64,000 nt of DNA from CAZKFN01 sp964552035 (GTDB lineage Bacteria > Bacteroidota > Bacteroidia > Flavobacteriales_E > Vicingaceae), in contig CAZKFN010000002.1 of NCBI GenBank assembly GCA_964552035.1, forward strand, positions 23,970-87,969, written 5' to 3'. The notes under the pieces are model-generated. The model worked only from the letters and a program-made list of their open reading frames with translations. It made no database searches and was not told where the DNA came from. This document shows positions 34,511 to 42,546 of this stretch, piece after piece (the first letter of the stretch is position 1; every line of letters starts with the position of its first letter). Both the position numbers and the translations under genes were made by a program.

Positions 34511-35416
34511 TTAAAAATATCCTTGTTTTTTTCTATCTTCCATTGCTGTCTCTGAGCGTTTGTCATCGGATCGTCCACCTCTTTCAGTGGTTCTTGTTGA
34601 GGCAACTTCTTCAATAATCTTTTCTAAGCTATCAGCATCAGATTTAACCGCTCCAGTACAAGTCATATCGCCAATAGTTCTAAACCTTACTTTCATCAGC
34701 TTTGTTTGTTCATTCTCTTTTTGTTGAATGTATTCCGATGTTGCCATTACAACTCCGTCTCTTTCAAAACATTCTCTCTCATGAGAAAAATATAGAGAAG
34801 GCAGTTCTAAACGTTCAGCTAGCGCATATTGCCAAACGTCCATTTCCGTCCAGTTGCTAATAGGAAATACCCTAAAGCTTTCTCCATAATGTTTGAATCC
34901 ATTAAAAAGATTCCACAACTCAGCACGCTGATTCTTTGGATCCCATTGTCCAAATTCATCCCGATGTGAAAAAAAGCGCTCTTTAGCTCTAGCCTTTTCT
35001 TCATCTCTACGAGCACCCCCTATAGCAGCATCAAACTTATGTTCTTCTAAAGCATCTAATAAAGTAACAGTTTGTAAACTATTTCTACTGGCATTAATCC
35101 CTTTTTCTTCTCTTACTTTTCCGTCGTTAATTGATTCTTGTACTGAAGCTACAATAAGATCGGCATCTATTTTTTTAATAAATTGATCTCTAAATTGAAT
35201 CGTTTCAGGAAAGTTATGCCCTGTATCTATATGCATCAAGGGAAAAGGGATCTTAGAAGGCCAAAATGCCTTTCTTGCAAGGTGAGCACAAACGATAGAA
35301 TCCTTTCCTCCCGAAAATAGAAGTACAGGATTTTCAAATTGCGAGATGACTTCGCGGAGGATAAAAATAACTTCTGATTCTAATTCCTTTAGATGTGTTA
35401 AGTTGTATGTTTCCAT
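34511..35416 (-). CDS. cysD: Sulfate adenylyltransferase catalytic subunit CysD
   Basis: 301 residues, adenine nucleotide alpha-hydrolase fold. The PP-loop SGGKDS (35-40), HIDTGHNFPETIQFRD, IGGARRDEEKARAKERFFS and the C-terminal TTERGGRSDD and KKQGYF segments are those of CysD. It forms APS with CysN. It starts 6 nt after cysC and clearly belongs to one transcript. No CysH or sulfite reductase is in this window, so whether the product is for assimilation or for sulfated polymers cannot be told here. Confidence 0.97.
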   Translation of the reverse strand: METYNLTHLKELESEVIFILREVISQFENPVLLFSGGKDSIVCAHLARKAFWPSKIPFPLMHIDTGHNFPETIQFRDQFIKKIDADLIVASVQESINDGKVREEKGINASRNSLQTVTLLDALEEHKFDAAIGGARRDEEKARAKERFFSHRDEFGQWDPKNQRAELWNLFNGFKHYGESFRVFPISNWTEMDVWQYALAERLELPSLYFSHERECFERDGVVMATSEYIQQKENEQTKLMKVRFRTIGDMTCTGAVKSDADSLEKIIEEVASTRTTERGGRSDDKRSETAMEDRKKQGYF

Positions 35417-35422
35417 ATCTAA

Positions 35423-36028
35423 TTATGCTTTCTTAATTATGGGTAGAAGGTAATCGAATAATAATTTAGCAGACTCTTCTATAGACTTGCCAACAGTTTC
35501 TATTTTTAATGCATTTGTTGGAGCTTCAAAAGGAGCATTAATACCTGTGAAATTTTCGATTTCTCCAGCTCTTGCTTTTTTGTAAAGTCCTTTGGTATCC
35601 CTTTTTTCACAAACTTCTAGGGGGGTATCTATAAAAACTTCAATAAAATCTTGTTTTCCTATAATGTCTTTTGCTCTTTGTCTAATTTCTTTTGTAGGAC
35701 TAACAAAACAATTGATGGTAATGATTCCACAATTGATAAATAACTTAGAAATTTCTGCTATTCTTCGGATATTTTCTTTTCTATCTTCATTAGAAAACCC
35801 TAAATTGTTGTTGATTCCACTTCGAATGTTATCTCCATCAAGTAATTGGGTTAAAAAACCTTCCTTGTGAAGCTGACGTTCTACATTTATTGCGATACTT
35901 GTTTTCCCCGATCCACTAAGTCCGGTTAACCAAACAACTTTTGCCTTTTGATTTAATAACTTTTCTTTTTCTTCTCTTGGGAGAATTTGTTCAAATATGG
36001 GGAAAATATTATCGCTTTTACTAGACAT
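35423..36028 (-). CDS. cysC: Adenylylsulfate kinase CysC
   Basis: 201 residues. The P-loop GLSGSGKTS (36-44), DGDNIRSGINNNLGFS and RREIAE-like segment, and the substrate lid region CEKRDTKGLYKKARAGEIENFTGI are typical. It phosphorylates APS to PAPS. First gene of the cysC-cysD-x-cysN run; the 207-nt upstream region contains TAACTTCG (36089-36096 on the minus strand), one mismatch from the -7 consensus. Confidence 0.96.
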   Translation of the reverse strand: MSSKSDNIFPIFEQILPREEKEKLLNQKAKVVWLTGLSGSGKTSIAINVERQLHKEGFLTQLLDGDNIRSGINNNLGFSNEDRKENIRRIAEISKLFINCGIITINCFVSPTKEIRQRAKDIIGKQDFIEVFIDTPLEVCEKRDTKGLYKKARAGEIENFTGINAPFEAPTNALKIETVGKSIEESAKLLFDYLLPIIKKA

Positions 36029-36235
36029 TAACTCAGCTATCCTTTGCTAAAAAATCGATTGATTCGAATATGTTTAAAATAGAACTTGCGAAGTTAAGGA
36101 AATTAAGCAGAATTACTTAAGAAAGGCTTAATGAACTTATTGATTCTACTAAATAAAAGGATAAAGTATTTCTGTAAATAGCAAGCTTTTAAAACCTATT
36201 GGATTATCGGTGTTTAAGTGAAAAGGGATCCTCTA

Positions 36236-39200
36236 TTAACGGCCGTGGCAATGTTTATATTTCTTACCACTACCACATGGACAAGGTTCATTTCTACCTA
36301 CTTTTTTCTCTACTTTAACGGGTTCAGGTTTTTGCCTTCTTTGGGTGTTAGGTGTTCCACTTTCACCACCTACTTCAGAACGACTGGTTTGGTATTGTGG
36401 CCTTGTACGTTGAGTAGTAGGAGCTTCTTTAACTTTGGCTTGAGCTTCTTTTTGAGGTAAGTTTCCTTTCATTAAGAAACCAATGGCTTCTTTGTTAATC
36501 TTGTTAATCATTTGTTTAAATAACTCAAAAGCTTCAAACTTGTAGATTAACAAAGGGTCTTTTTGTTCATAAACTGCACCTTGAACGGATTGTTTTAAAT
36601 CATCCATTTCTCTTAAGTGTTCTTTCCAAGCATCATCGATCATAGCGAGGATAATGCTTTTTTCAAAGGTTTTAATCAATATTTCACCTTCGGATTCATA
36701 AGCTTCTTTTAGAGGTGTTACCACTTGAATGGTCTTTTTTCCATCGGTTAGCGGTACGACAATATTGATGAAGTTATTACTTTCATCTTCATGTACCTGC
36801 TTAATTACTGGAAAAGCAGTTTTAGCAATAAGCTCTGATTTTTTACGATAATTTTTTAGGCTGGTTTGGTAAAGCAATTCAATAATCTCATCTGGATTAT
36901 TGGATAAAAAGTCACTTTCTTTTAATGGAGACTCAATGGATAAGTTTCGAATTAAATCCATTTTAAAGCTTTCATAATCTCGTGCTTCAAGGCTTTCTTC
37001 TGTAATAGAGCTAATACTATCGTACATCATGTTGGCAATATCGACGTTAAGGCGTTCACCATACAATGCATTTCTTCTCCTTTTGTAGATAACTTCCCTT
37101 TGGGAGTTCATAACATCATCGTATTCTAGAAGTCTTTTACGAATTCCGAAGTTATTTTCTTCAACTTTCTTTTGAGCTCTTTCAATGGATTTAGTAATCA
37201 TAGAATGTTGAATTACCTCTCCTTCTTCAAGCCCCATTCTATCCATTAATTTGGCGATTCTAGCAGAGCCAAATAAACGCATCAAGTTGTCTTCCAAAGA
37301 AACGTAAAATTGAGAACTTCCTGGATCTCCTTGTCGACCAGCTCTACCACGTAGCTGACGGTCTACTCGTCTAGATTCATGTCTTTCTGTACCAATAATG
37401 GCTAAACCTCCAGCATCTTTTACTTCTTGACTTAGCTTAATATCCGTACCACGACCTGCCATGTTTGTAGCAATGGTCACCGTGCCCGGCTTTCCAGCTT
37501 CTGCCACAATATCTGCCTCTTTTTGGTGTAGTTTAGCATTTAAAACGTTGTGACGAATTTTTTTCATCTTCAACATTCGGCTTAAAAGTTCAGATATCTC
37601 AACCGATGTTGTACCTACAAGAACCGGACGGTTTTGGCTGACAAGTACTTCAACTTCTTCGATTACAGCATTGTATTTTTCTCGAGTAGTTTTAAAAACC
37701 AAATCCTCTCTATCATCTCTTGCTATTGGTCTGTTGGTAGGAATAACAACTACATCCAATTTGTAAATATCCCAAAATTCACCTGCTTCTGTTTCTGCCG
37801 TACCTGTCATTCCTGAAAGTTTGTGATACATTCGGAAAAAGTTCTGCAAAGTAACAGTAGCATAGGTTTGAGTGGCTGCTTCAACGGTTACGTTTTCTTT
37901 GGCTTCAATTGCTTGGTGCAGCCCATCGGAATATCTTCTTCCGTCCATAATACGGCCTGTTTGCTCATCAACAATTTTAACCTTGTTGTCCATTACTACA
38001 TATTCCGTATCCTTTTCGAAAAGAGTATAGGCTTTTAGGAGCTGGTTAACCGTATGAATTCTTTCTGCTTTTATGGAATAATCTTGAATGATTTTTTCCT
38101 TTTCAGCCATCTTTTTCTCTTCTTCCATATCAGAATTCTCAATCTGATTAATTTCCATATTGATGTCTGGAAGAATGAAAAAGTTTTCGCCCATTTCCTT
38201 GGTAGAAATAAGGTCAATTCCCTTATCGGTTAATTCAATGGTATTGTTTTTTTCATCGATAACAAAATACAATTCATCATCGATAATGTGCATTTCCTTA
38301 CCGCGATCTTGCAAATAAAAGTTTTCTGTTTTTTGTAATTGAGCACGAATCCCATCCTCACTTAAAAATTTGATGAGGGCTTTGTTTTTTGGTAGGCCTC
38401 TAAAAGCACGAAGTAAGGCCATTCTTCCTTCTTCATTAACTTTTTTAGCCTCTTTATCGTCTTCAATCTCTTCTCTAAGCTTTTTCTTGGCATCGGCAAT
38501 TAGCGTATTTACTAGATTTCTTTGAGCAGAAGCTAATTTTTCAATAACAGGTTTTAATTCAGCAAACTCATGAATATCACCTTTAGGGGTAGGGCCAGAA
38601 ATAATTAAAGGAGTCCTTGCATCGTCGATTAGAACAGAGTCAACCTCGTCAATGATAGCAAAATGATGTTTCCTTTGAACAATATCTTCTGGCGTTCTAG
38701 CCATATTATCACGCAAATAATCGAAACCAAATTCATTATTTGTTCCATAGGTGATATCGGCTTGATAGGCTTTTCTACGTTCTTCAGAATTCGGTTGGTG
38801 GTTGTCGATACAATCAACAGTTAGTCCATGAAATTCAAATATTGGGCCCATCCATTCGGAGTCCCTTCTTGCGAGGTAGTCGTTAACAGTTACTAGGTGA
38901 ACGCCTCTTCCTGTTAAAGCATTAAGATATACTGGGAGCGTAGCTACCAAAGTTTTACCTTCACCAGTAGCCATTTCTGCAATCTTCCCTTCATGCAATA
39001 CAATCCCCCCAATTAATTGAACATCATAATGAATCATGCTCCATTGAACCTCACTCCCCGCAGCCATCCATCTATTTTTCCAAATGGCCTTTGTTCCATT
39101 AATAATAACGCTGTCTCTTTGAGCAGCGATATCACGATCCCTATCGTTTGCTGTAACAACAACCTCTTCATTTTCTGTGAATCTTTTGGCCGTTTCTTTA

Positions 39201-39550
39201 ATCACTGCAAAAGCTTCCGGGAGTATTTCATTGAGAACTTCTTCTAATCTGTCATTTATATTTTCTTCATTTTCATCAGATTGCTTATAGAGTTCTTCTT
39301 TTAGGTCGACATTTTCTTCTGCTTCTGCTTTTGATTTTAAATCTTCAACTTGAGCGATATCATCCTTTATATAATTATTTATACGCTCTTTAAATTCAAT
39401 TGTTTTTTGACGTAATTCATCGTTAGACAGCGTGGCTAGGCTAGGGTATATCTTTTTTATTAACTCAACTTTAGGGCCAATTTCTCGTATATCCCGATCA
39501 GCTTTACTACCCACTAATTTCTTTATCGTACTTGTTATTGAAGAGAACAT
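36236..39550 (-). CDS. secA: Preprotein translocase ATPase SecA
   Basis: 1104 residues, longer than E. coli SecA (901) as usual for Bacteroidota: inserts include an acidic helical stretch (about 60-110) before the first motor domain and another in NBD1 (about 340-480). Walker A is MATGEGKT (193-200), Walker B region IIDEVDSVLIDDARTPLI, and NBD2 has GTDIKLSQEVKDAGGL and GRAGRQGDPG. The C-terminal tail ends in the zinc-binding CPCGSGKKYKHCHG. SecA drives Sec-dependent export at the inner membrane. A TTG-N18-TAACTTTG promoter lies 35 nt upstream of the ATG. Confidence 0.98.
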   Translation of the reverse strand: MFSSITSTIKKLVGSKADRDIREIGPKVELIKKIYPSLATLSNDELRQKTIEFKERINNYIKDDIAQVEDLKSKAEAEENVDLKEELYKQSDENEENINDRLEEVLNEILPEAFAVIKETAKRFTENEEVVVTANDRDRDIAAQRDSVIINGTKAIWKNRWMAAGSEVQWSMIHYDVQLIGGIVLHEGKIAEMATGEGKTLVATLPVYLNALTGRGVHLVTVNDYLARRDSEWMGPIFEFHGLTVDCIDNHQPNSEERRKAYQADITYGTNNEFGFDYLRDNMARTPEDIVQRKHHFAIIDEVDSVLIDDARTPLIISGPTPKGDIHEFAELKPVIEKLASAQRNLVNTLIADAKKKLREEIEDDKEAKKVNEEGRMALLRAFRGLPKNKALIKFLSEDGIRAQLQKTENFYLQDRGKEMHIIDDELYFVIDEKNNTIELTDKGIDLISTKEMGENFFILPDINMEINQIENSDMEEEKKMAEKEKIIQDYSIKAERIHTVNQLLKAYTLFEKDTEYVVMDNKVKIVDEQTGRIMDGRRYSDGLHQAIEAKENVTVEAATQTYATVTLQNFFRMYHKLSGMTGTAETEAGEFWDIYKLDVVVIPTNRPIARDDREDLVFKTTREKYNAVIEEVEVLVSQNRPVLVGTTSVEISELLSRMLKMKKIRHNVLNAKLHQKEADIVAEAGKPGTVTIATNMAGRGTDIKLSQEVKDAGGLAIIGTERHESRRVDRQLRGRAGRQGDPGSSQFYVSLEDNLMRLFGSARIAKLMDRMGLEEGEVIQHSMITKSIERAQKKVEENNFGIRKRLLEYDDVMNSQREVIYKRRRNALYGERLNVDIANMMYDSISSITEESLEARDYESFKMDLIRNLSIESPLKESDFLSNNPDEIIELLYQTSLKNYRKKSELIAKTAFPVIKQVHEDESNNFINIVVPLTDGKKTIQVVTPLKEAYESEGEILIKTFEKSIILAMIDDAWKEHLREMDDLKQSVQGAVYEQKDPLLIYKFEAFELFKQMINKINKEAIGFLMKGNLPQKEAQAKVKEAPTTQRTRPQYQTSRSEVGGESGTPNTQRRQKPEPVKVEKKVGRNEPCPCGSGKKYKHCHGR

Positions 39551-39584
39551 ATCGCTATATAATTTACAGTCAAAAAATAGTTTT

Positions 39585-39613
39585 CAAAGTTAAGACTTTA
39601 TTAACAACCTCAA
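39585..39613 (-). promoter_or_regulatory. secA promoter
   Basis: On the minus strand TTG (39611-39613), 18 nt, TAACTTTG (39585-39592): a near-ideal Bacteroidota promoter located between the upstream terminator and the secA ATG. Confidence 0.65.
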
Positions 39614-39626
39614 GTCTTTGGAAAAC

Positions 39627-39662
39627 ATAAAAAAAGCCATCTTACTTAAAAAGATGGCTTTT
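39627..39662 (-). terminator. Rho-independent terminator after the DUF2795 gene
   Basis: A 12-bp stem (39632-39643 with 39651-39662) and 7-nt loop, followed on the minus strand by a T-rich run. It separates the DUF2795 gene from the secA promoter. Confidence 0.75.
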
Positions 39663-39680
39663 GATAATCACTAATTTCTT

Positions 39681-39902
39681 TTAGTATTCATCTTCATTAA
39701 AAAAGAAGTCTTCCTTTGTGGGATAATCAGGCCAAATGTCTTCTATGGTTTCATAGGATTCTCCTTCATCCTCTATTTCTTGAAGATTTTCAACTACTTC
39801 TAATGGCGCACCAGCACGTATGGCATAGTCAATTAATTCGTCCTTTGTTGCAGGCCAAGGTGCGTCTTCTAAATATGATGCTAGTTCTAAAGTCCAGTAC
39901 AT
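39681..39902 (-). CDS. Small acidic DUF2795-family protein
   Basis: 73 residues, very acidic. The first 45 residues carry the DUF2795 pattern (LASYLEDAPWPATKDELIDYA, then GAPLEVVENLQ), a short helical domain also seen in actinobacterial and cyanobacterial proteins. The tail is rich in Asp and Glu. Function unknown. It is monocistronic, with its own promoter (39927-39956) and terminator (39627-39662). Confidence 0.85.
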   Translation of the reverse strand: MYWTLELASYLEDAPWPATKDELIDYAIRAGAPLEVVENLQEIEDEGESYETIEDIWPDYPTKEDFFFNEDEY

Positions 39903-39926
39903 TTTACCCTTATTTTTAAGTTAACG

Positions 39927-39956
39927 CAAAAATAATTTTTTTGACCTTATAAACAA
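39927..39956 (-). promoter_or_regulatory. Promoter of the DUF2795 gene
   Basis: On the minus strand TTG (39954-39956), 19 nt, TATTTTTG (39927-39934). Perfect match and spacing; 24 nt before the ATG. Confidence 0.65.
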
Positions 39957-40008
39957 ACTAAAGTAGTAAGAATAATAATTCAATCTCAACCTGCTGACTA
40001 TAGGCGGA

Positions 40009-40560
40009 TTAGTCTATTTTTGCGACCCATTTTACTTCTTTTACGCCAAATTCTTGGGTAAATTTTCTAGATAATGTAAAGAAATAGTCGGAAAGTCGAT
40101 TAAGATATTGAATGATAATTTCATCTACTTTATCATTTTCTGCAAGATGTACAATATTTCTCTCTGCTCTTCTACAGATAGAGCGACAAATGTGGCTGTA
40201 AGAAACAAATCTATTTCCACCGGGTAATACAAACGATCGCATTGGTGGCAAAGCTGCCTGCATACTATCTATTTCATTTTCTAAAAGTGTGATATCATCG
40301 GGTCGAATTTTAGGGAGTTTAATTCTTGTTTTTTCCGGTTCGGCAGCCAACGTAGAACCAATGGTAAATAACCTGTCCTGAATAATTTCAATTACCCTTA
40401 GGGTGTCTTCATCAACCTCTTCATCCCTTAATAAACCTAAATGAGAATTTAATTCATCCACTGTTCCATAAGATTCTATTCTTATATGATGCTTGGGAAC
40501 CCTTGTTCCTCCCATGAGGGAAGTCATTCCTTTATCACCACCTTTAGTATATATTTTCAT
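40009..40560 (-). CDS. Cob(I)alamin adenosyltransferase, PduO type
   Basis: 183 residues, five-helix-bundle ATR. The N-terminus KIYTKGGDKGMTSLMGG is the ATP-binding signature and VDELNSHLGLLR follows; the C-terminal CRSICRRAERNIVHL holds the Arg residues that contact ATP and the corrin. It converts cob(I)alamin to adenosylcobalamin for B12-dependent enzymes such as methylmalonyl-CoA mutase. No cobalamin riboswitch was noticed upstream. It lies 50 nt downstream of a LolD-like ATPase gene on the same strand. Confidence 0.95.
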   Translation of the reverse strand: MKIYTKGGDKGMTSLMGGTRVPKHHIRIESYGTVDELNSHLGLLRDEEVDEDTLRVIEIIQDRLFTIGSTLAAEPEKTRIKLPKIRPDDITLLENEIDSMQAALPPMRSFVLPGGNRFVSYSHICRSICRRAERNIVHLAENDKVDEIIIQYLNRLSDYFFTLSRKFTQEFGVKEVKWVAKID

Positions 40561-40610
40561 TTTGTTTTCTTTTTATAGTAATACAATAAAACGACCTAAT
40601 TTGTTTAACC

Positions 40611-41318
40611 TTAATGGAAGGAAATGATGTTTTTATTCTTTTCATCTTTTTCGATTTCTCCATCTTTTAGTCGAATAATTCTATGTGCATGCAAAGCGAT
40701 ATCTTCTTCATGAGTAACTAAAATAATGGTATTTCCCTTTTTGTGAATTTCATCAAAAAGAGCCATAATTTCATTGGAAGTTACACTATCTAAATTTCCA
40801 GTTGGCTCATCGGCTAGTATTATAGAGGGATTGTTTACCAATGCTCTAGCTACAGCAACTCGCTGCCTTTGTCCTCCAGAGAGCTCATTGGGTTTGTGAT
40901 GAATTCTATCGCTTAACCCTACTTGTTCTAGGACTTCTTTAGCTCGCTTTTCTCTTTCATTTTTAGAAATACCGGCATAAATTAAGGGGAGTGCAACATT
41001 ATCTAAAGCCGTTGCTCTTGGTAATAAATTAAAAGTTTGAAAAACAAAACCAATTTCTTTATTTCTAATTTCAGCTAATTTATTGTCATTTAGTTGGCTG
41101 ACGTCTTGTAGATTTAAAGTATACTTTCCAGAAGTGGGGGTATCTAGACATCCCAAAAGGTTCATTAATGTAGATTTTCCAGAACCTGAAGGACCCATTA
41201 AAGCTAAGTATTCATTTCGTTTAACTTCAAAGTTTAAACTTTTAAGAACGTAAATAATTTGTTTACCTAATTTGAAGTTTCTAACTAAATTTTCAACTTT
41301 TATAATTGGTTCTTCCAT
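40611..41318 (-). CDS. ABC transporter ATPase, MacB/LolD type
   Basis: 235 residues. Walker A GPSGSGKST, Q-loop FQTFNLLPRATA, signature LSGGQRQRVAVARAL and Walker B ILADEPTGNLD mark the MacB/LolD subfamily, which works with FtsX-like permeases in mechanotransmission or lipoprotein release. No permease gene adjoins it. A TATATTTG element (41326-41333 on the minus strand) ends 7 nt before the ATG. Confidence 0.92.
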   Translation of the reverse strand: MEEPIIKVENLVRNFKLGKQIIYVLKSLNFEVKRNEYLALMGPSGSGKSTLMNLLGCLDTPTSGKYTLNLQDVSQLNDNKLAEIRNKEIGFVFQTFNLLPRATALDNVALPLIYAGISKNEREKRAKEVLEQVGLSDRIHHKPNELSGGQRQRVAVARALVNNPSIILADEPTGNLDSVTSNEIMALFDEIHKKGNTIILVTHEEDIALHAHRIIRLKDGEIEKDEKNKNIISFH

Positions 41319-41325
41319 AATACCT

Positions 41326-41333
41326 CAAATATA
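41326..41333 (-). promoter_or_regulatory. -7 promoter element of the LolD-like ATPase gene
   Basis: TATATTTG on the minus strand, 7 nt before the ATG at 41318. The short distance predicts a very short or absent 5' leader. Confidence 0.4.
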
Positions 41334-41360
41334 GTTTTATACTTAGATAGCTGCTAAAAA

Positions 41361-42146
41361 TTAATGATAAATGGTAAAGTGCTCTTTGGCTTGATTACTT
41401 TTGAAGAAAACAATTCCCATATTATATAAGTCTAAACTTATACTAACCTTTGGATTTGCTTTGATTGCTGACCAAGCTTCTTGCATTTCTTTAGACCAAT
41501 AAATGTCGTCAAAAACAAATATACTTTCTTCATGGGCGGCTGTTAGACAATGTTCAAAATAATTTAATGTAGCCTCTTTTTGATGATTCCCATCAAAAAA
41601 GACAAAGTCTAATTTTTTTAATTCTTGAATAGCATTTGGTAGATGGTCTTTAAAATCCCCTACGATTAATTTGATGTTTTCAATGTTTAATTTGCTTTGA
41701 TTTAAAGCTGCAATTTTAGAAATACTGTTAGAGCCTTCTATGCTTATAATTTTCGCTTTTGGGTTGGCCTTCGCTAAATATGAAGTTGTTATGCCCATAG
41801 AAGTTCCCAATTCTAAAATAGTTGAAGGCTTGAACTGATAAACCAATCGGAATAAAAGTTGAGCATCTCTAGGACTTTTAAGGGATGTTTTTGCAATTTT
41901 TTTTATCTTCTTTTCTATTAATACATCACCTTTGCCTGAAGCTCCAAGATCTCTGACTTTTATTGCTTTATCACTGAGTAACAGTTTGGCTCTAACAGAC
42001 TCAATTTCGTCAAAAATATAAAAAGGAATACTTTCCTTAATTAAGTCTTGATGAATTTGAAAAACAAAAGGGGAGTGAATTCCATGCAAATGTATGGATC
42101 GTATTAAGTAGAGTAAATATTGAATAATTCTATTTAGATTTTCCAC
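41361..42146 (-). CDS. Class I SAM-dependent methyltransferase
   Basis: About 261 residues from a GTG at 42146; a longer frame reaches 42203 but would overlap the upstream gene by 74 nt, whereas the GTG start overlaps by only 17 nt. The SAM site is in STILELGTSMGITTSYLA, followed by an acidic residue (ISIEGS) and a DFVFFDGNHQKEATLNYF motif, as in O-methyltransferase-3-like enzymes. An N-terminal HLHGIHSPFVFQ segment is typical of a Bacteroidota subfamily. Substrate unknown. Confidence 0.82.
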   Translation of the reverse strand: MENLNRIIQYLLYLIRSIHLHGIHSPFVFQIHQDLIKESIPFYIFDEIESVRAKLLLSDKAIKVRDLGASGKGDVLIEKKIKKIAKTSLKSPRDAQLLFRLVYQFKPSTILELGTSMGITTSYLAKANPKAKIISIEGSNSISKIAALNQSKLNIENIKLIVGDFKDHLPNAIQELKKLDFVFFDGNHQKEATLNYFEHCLTAAHEESIFVFDDIYWSKEMQEAWSAIKANPKVSISLDLYNMGIVFFKSNQAKEHFTIYH

Positions 42147-42546
42147 TTTTTTTATTTTTCCTTTCCCAATCTTCAAATTTAATAAGTTCCTTTTGAAGAG
42201 CATTTATTACAAATGCAATAAGGGTAATGTCATCTACATAGCCAATAATAGGGATAAAATCAGGGACAATGTCTAATGGATTGATAAAGTATAGTACAGC
42301 AGTAACAGCATAGATTATGGTTTTCCATGGTACTGCTGTGTATTCCTTTTTCCACCAAGATTTTATAAGACGTAAAAGAAGTTGGAAATCTTTCCAAACT
42401 TCTTTTAATTCACTTTCTTTTTTATGGGCTTTTTTAAACCCATCTTCAATGAGTTCTTCAATTTTTTCATCGTTAGCAATTAAATTTTCAGCTTTACTTT
42501 TGGCTTTGTTAAAGCCTTTTGGTTTTTGCTGCTGATGCTCATTCAT
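42130..42546 (-). CDS. YkvA-family DUF1232 membrane protein
   Basis: 138 residues. The DUF1232 core is clear at about 85-125: YFINPLDIVPDFIPIIGYVDD followed by a hydrophobic helix. The N-terminal half is charged and helical. Two hydrophobic segments suggest a small integral membrane protein. Function unknown. It begins immediately next to the M13 peptidase stop (42547) and overlaps the next methyltransferase gene by 17 nt, so all three may share a transcript. Confidence 0.85.
   Translation of the reverse strand: MNEHQQQKPKGFNKAKSKAENLIANDEKIEELIEDGFKKAHKKESELKEVWKDFQLLLRLIKSWWKKEYTAVPWKTIIYAVTAVLYFINPLDIVPDFIPIIGYVDDITLIAFVINALQKELIKFEDWERKNKKSGKSK

Noticed and set aside
36029..36235. Possible riboswitch leader before cysC
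   Set aside because: No SAM-type aptamer core or terminator-like hairpin could be recognised by eye in the 207 nt.
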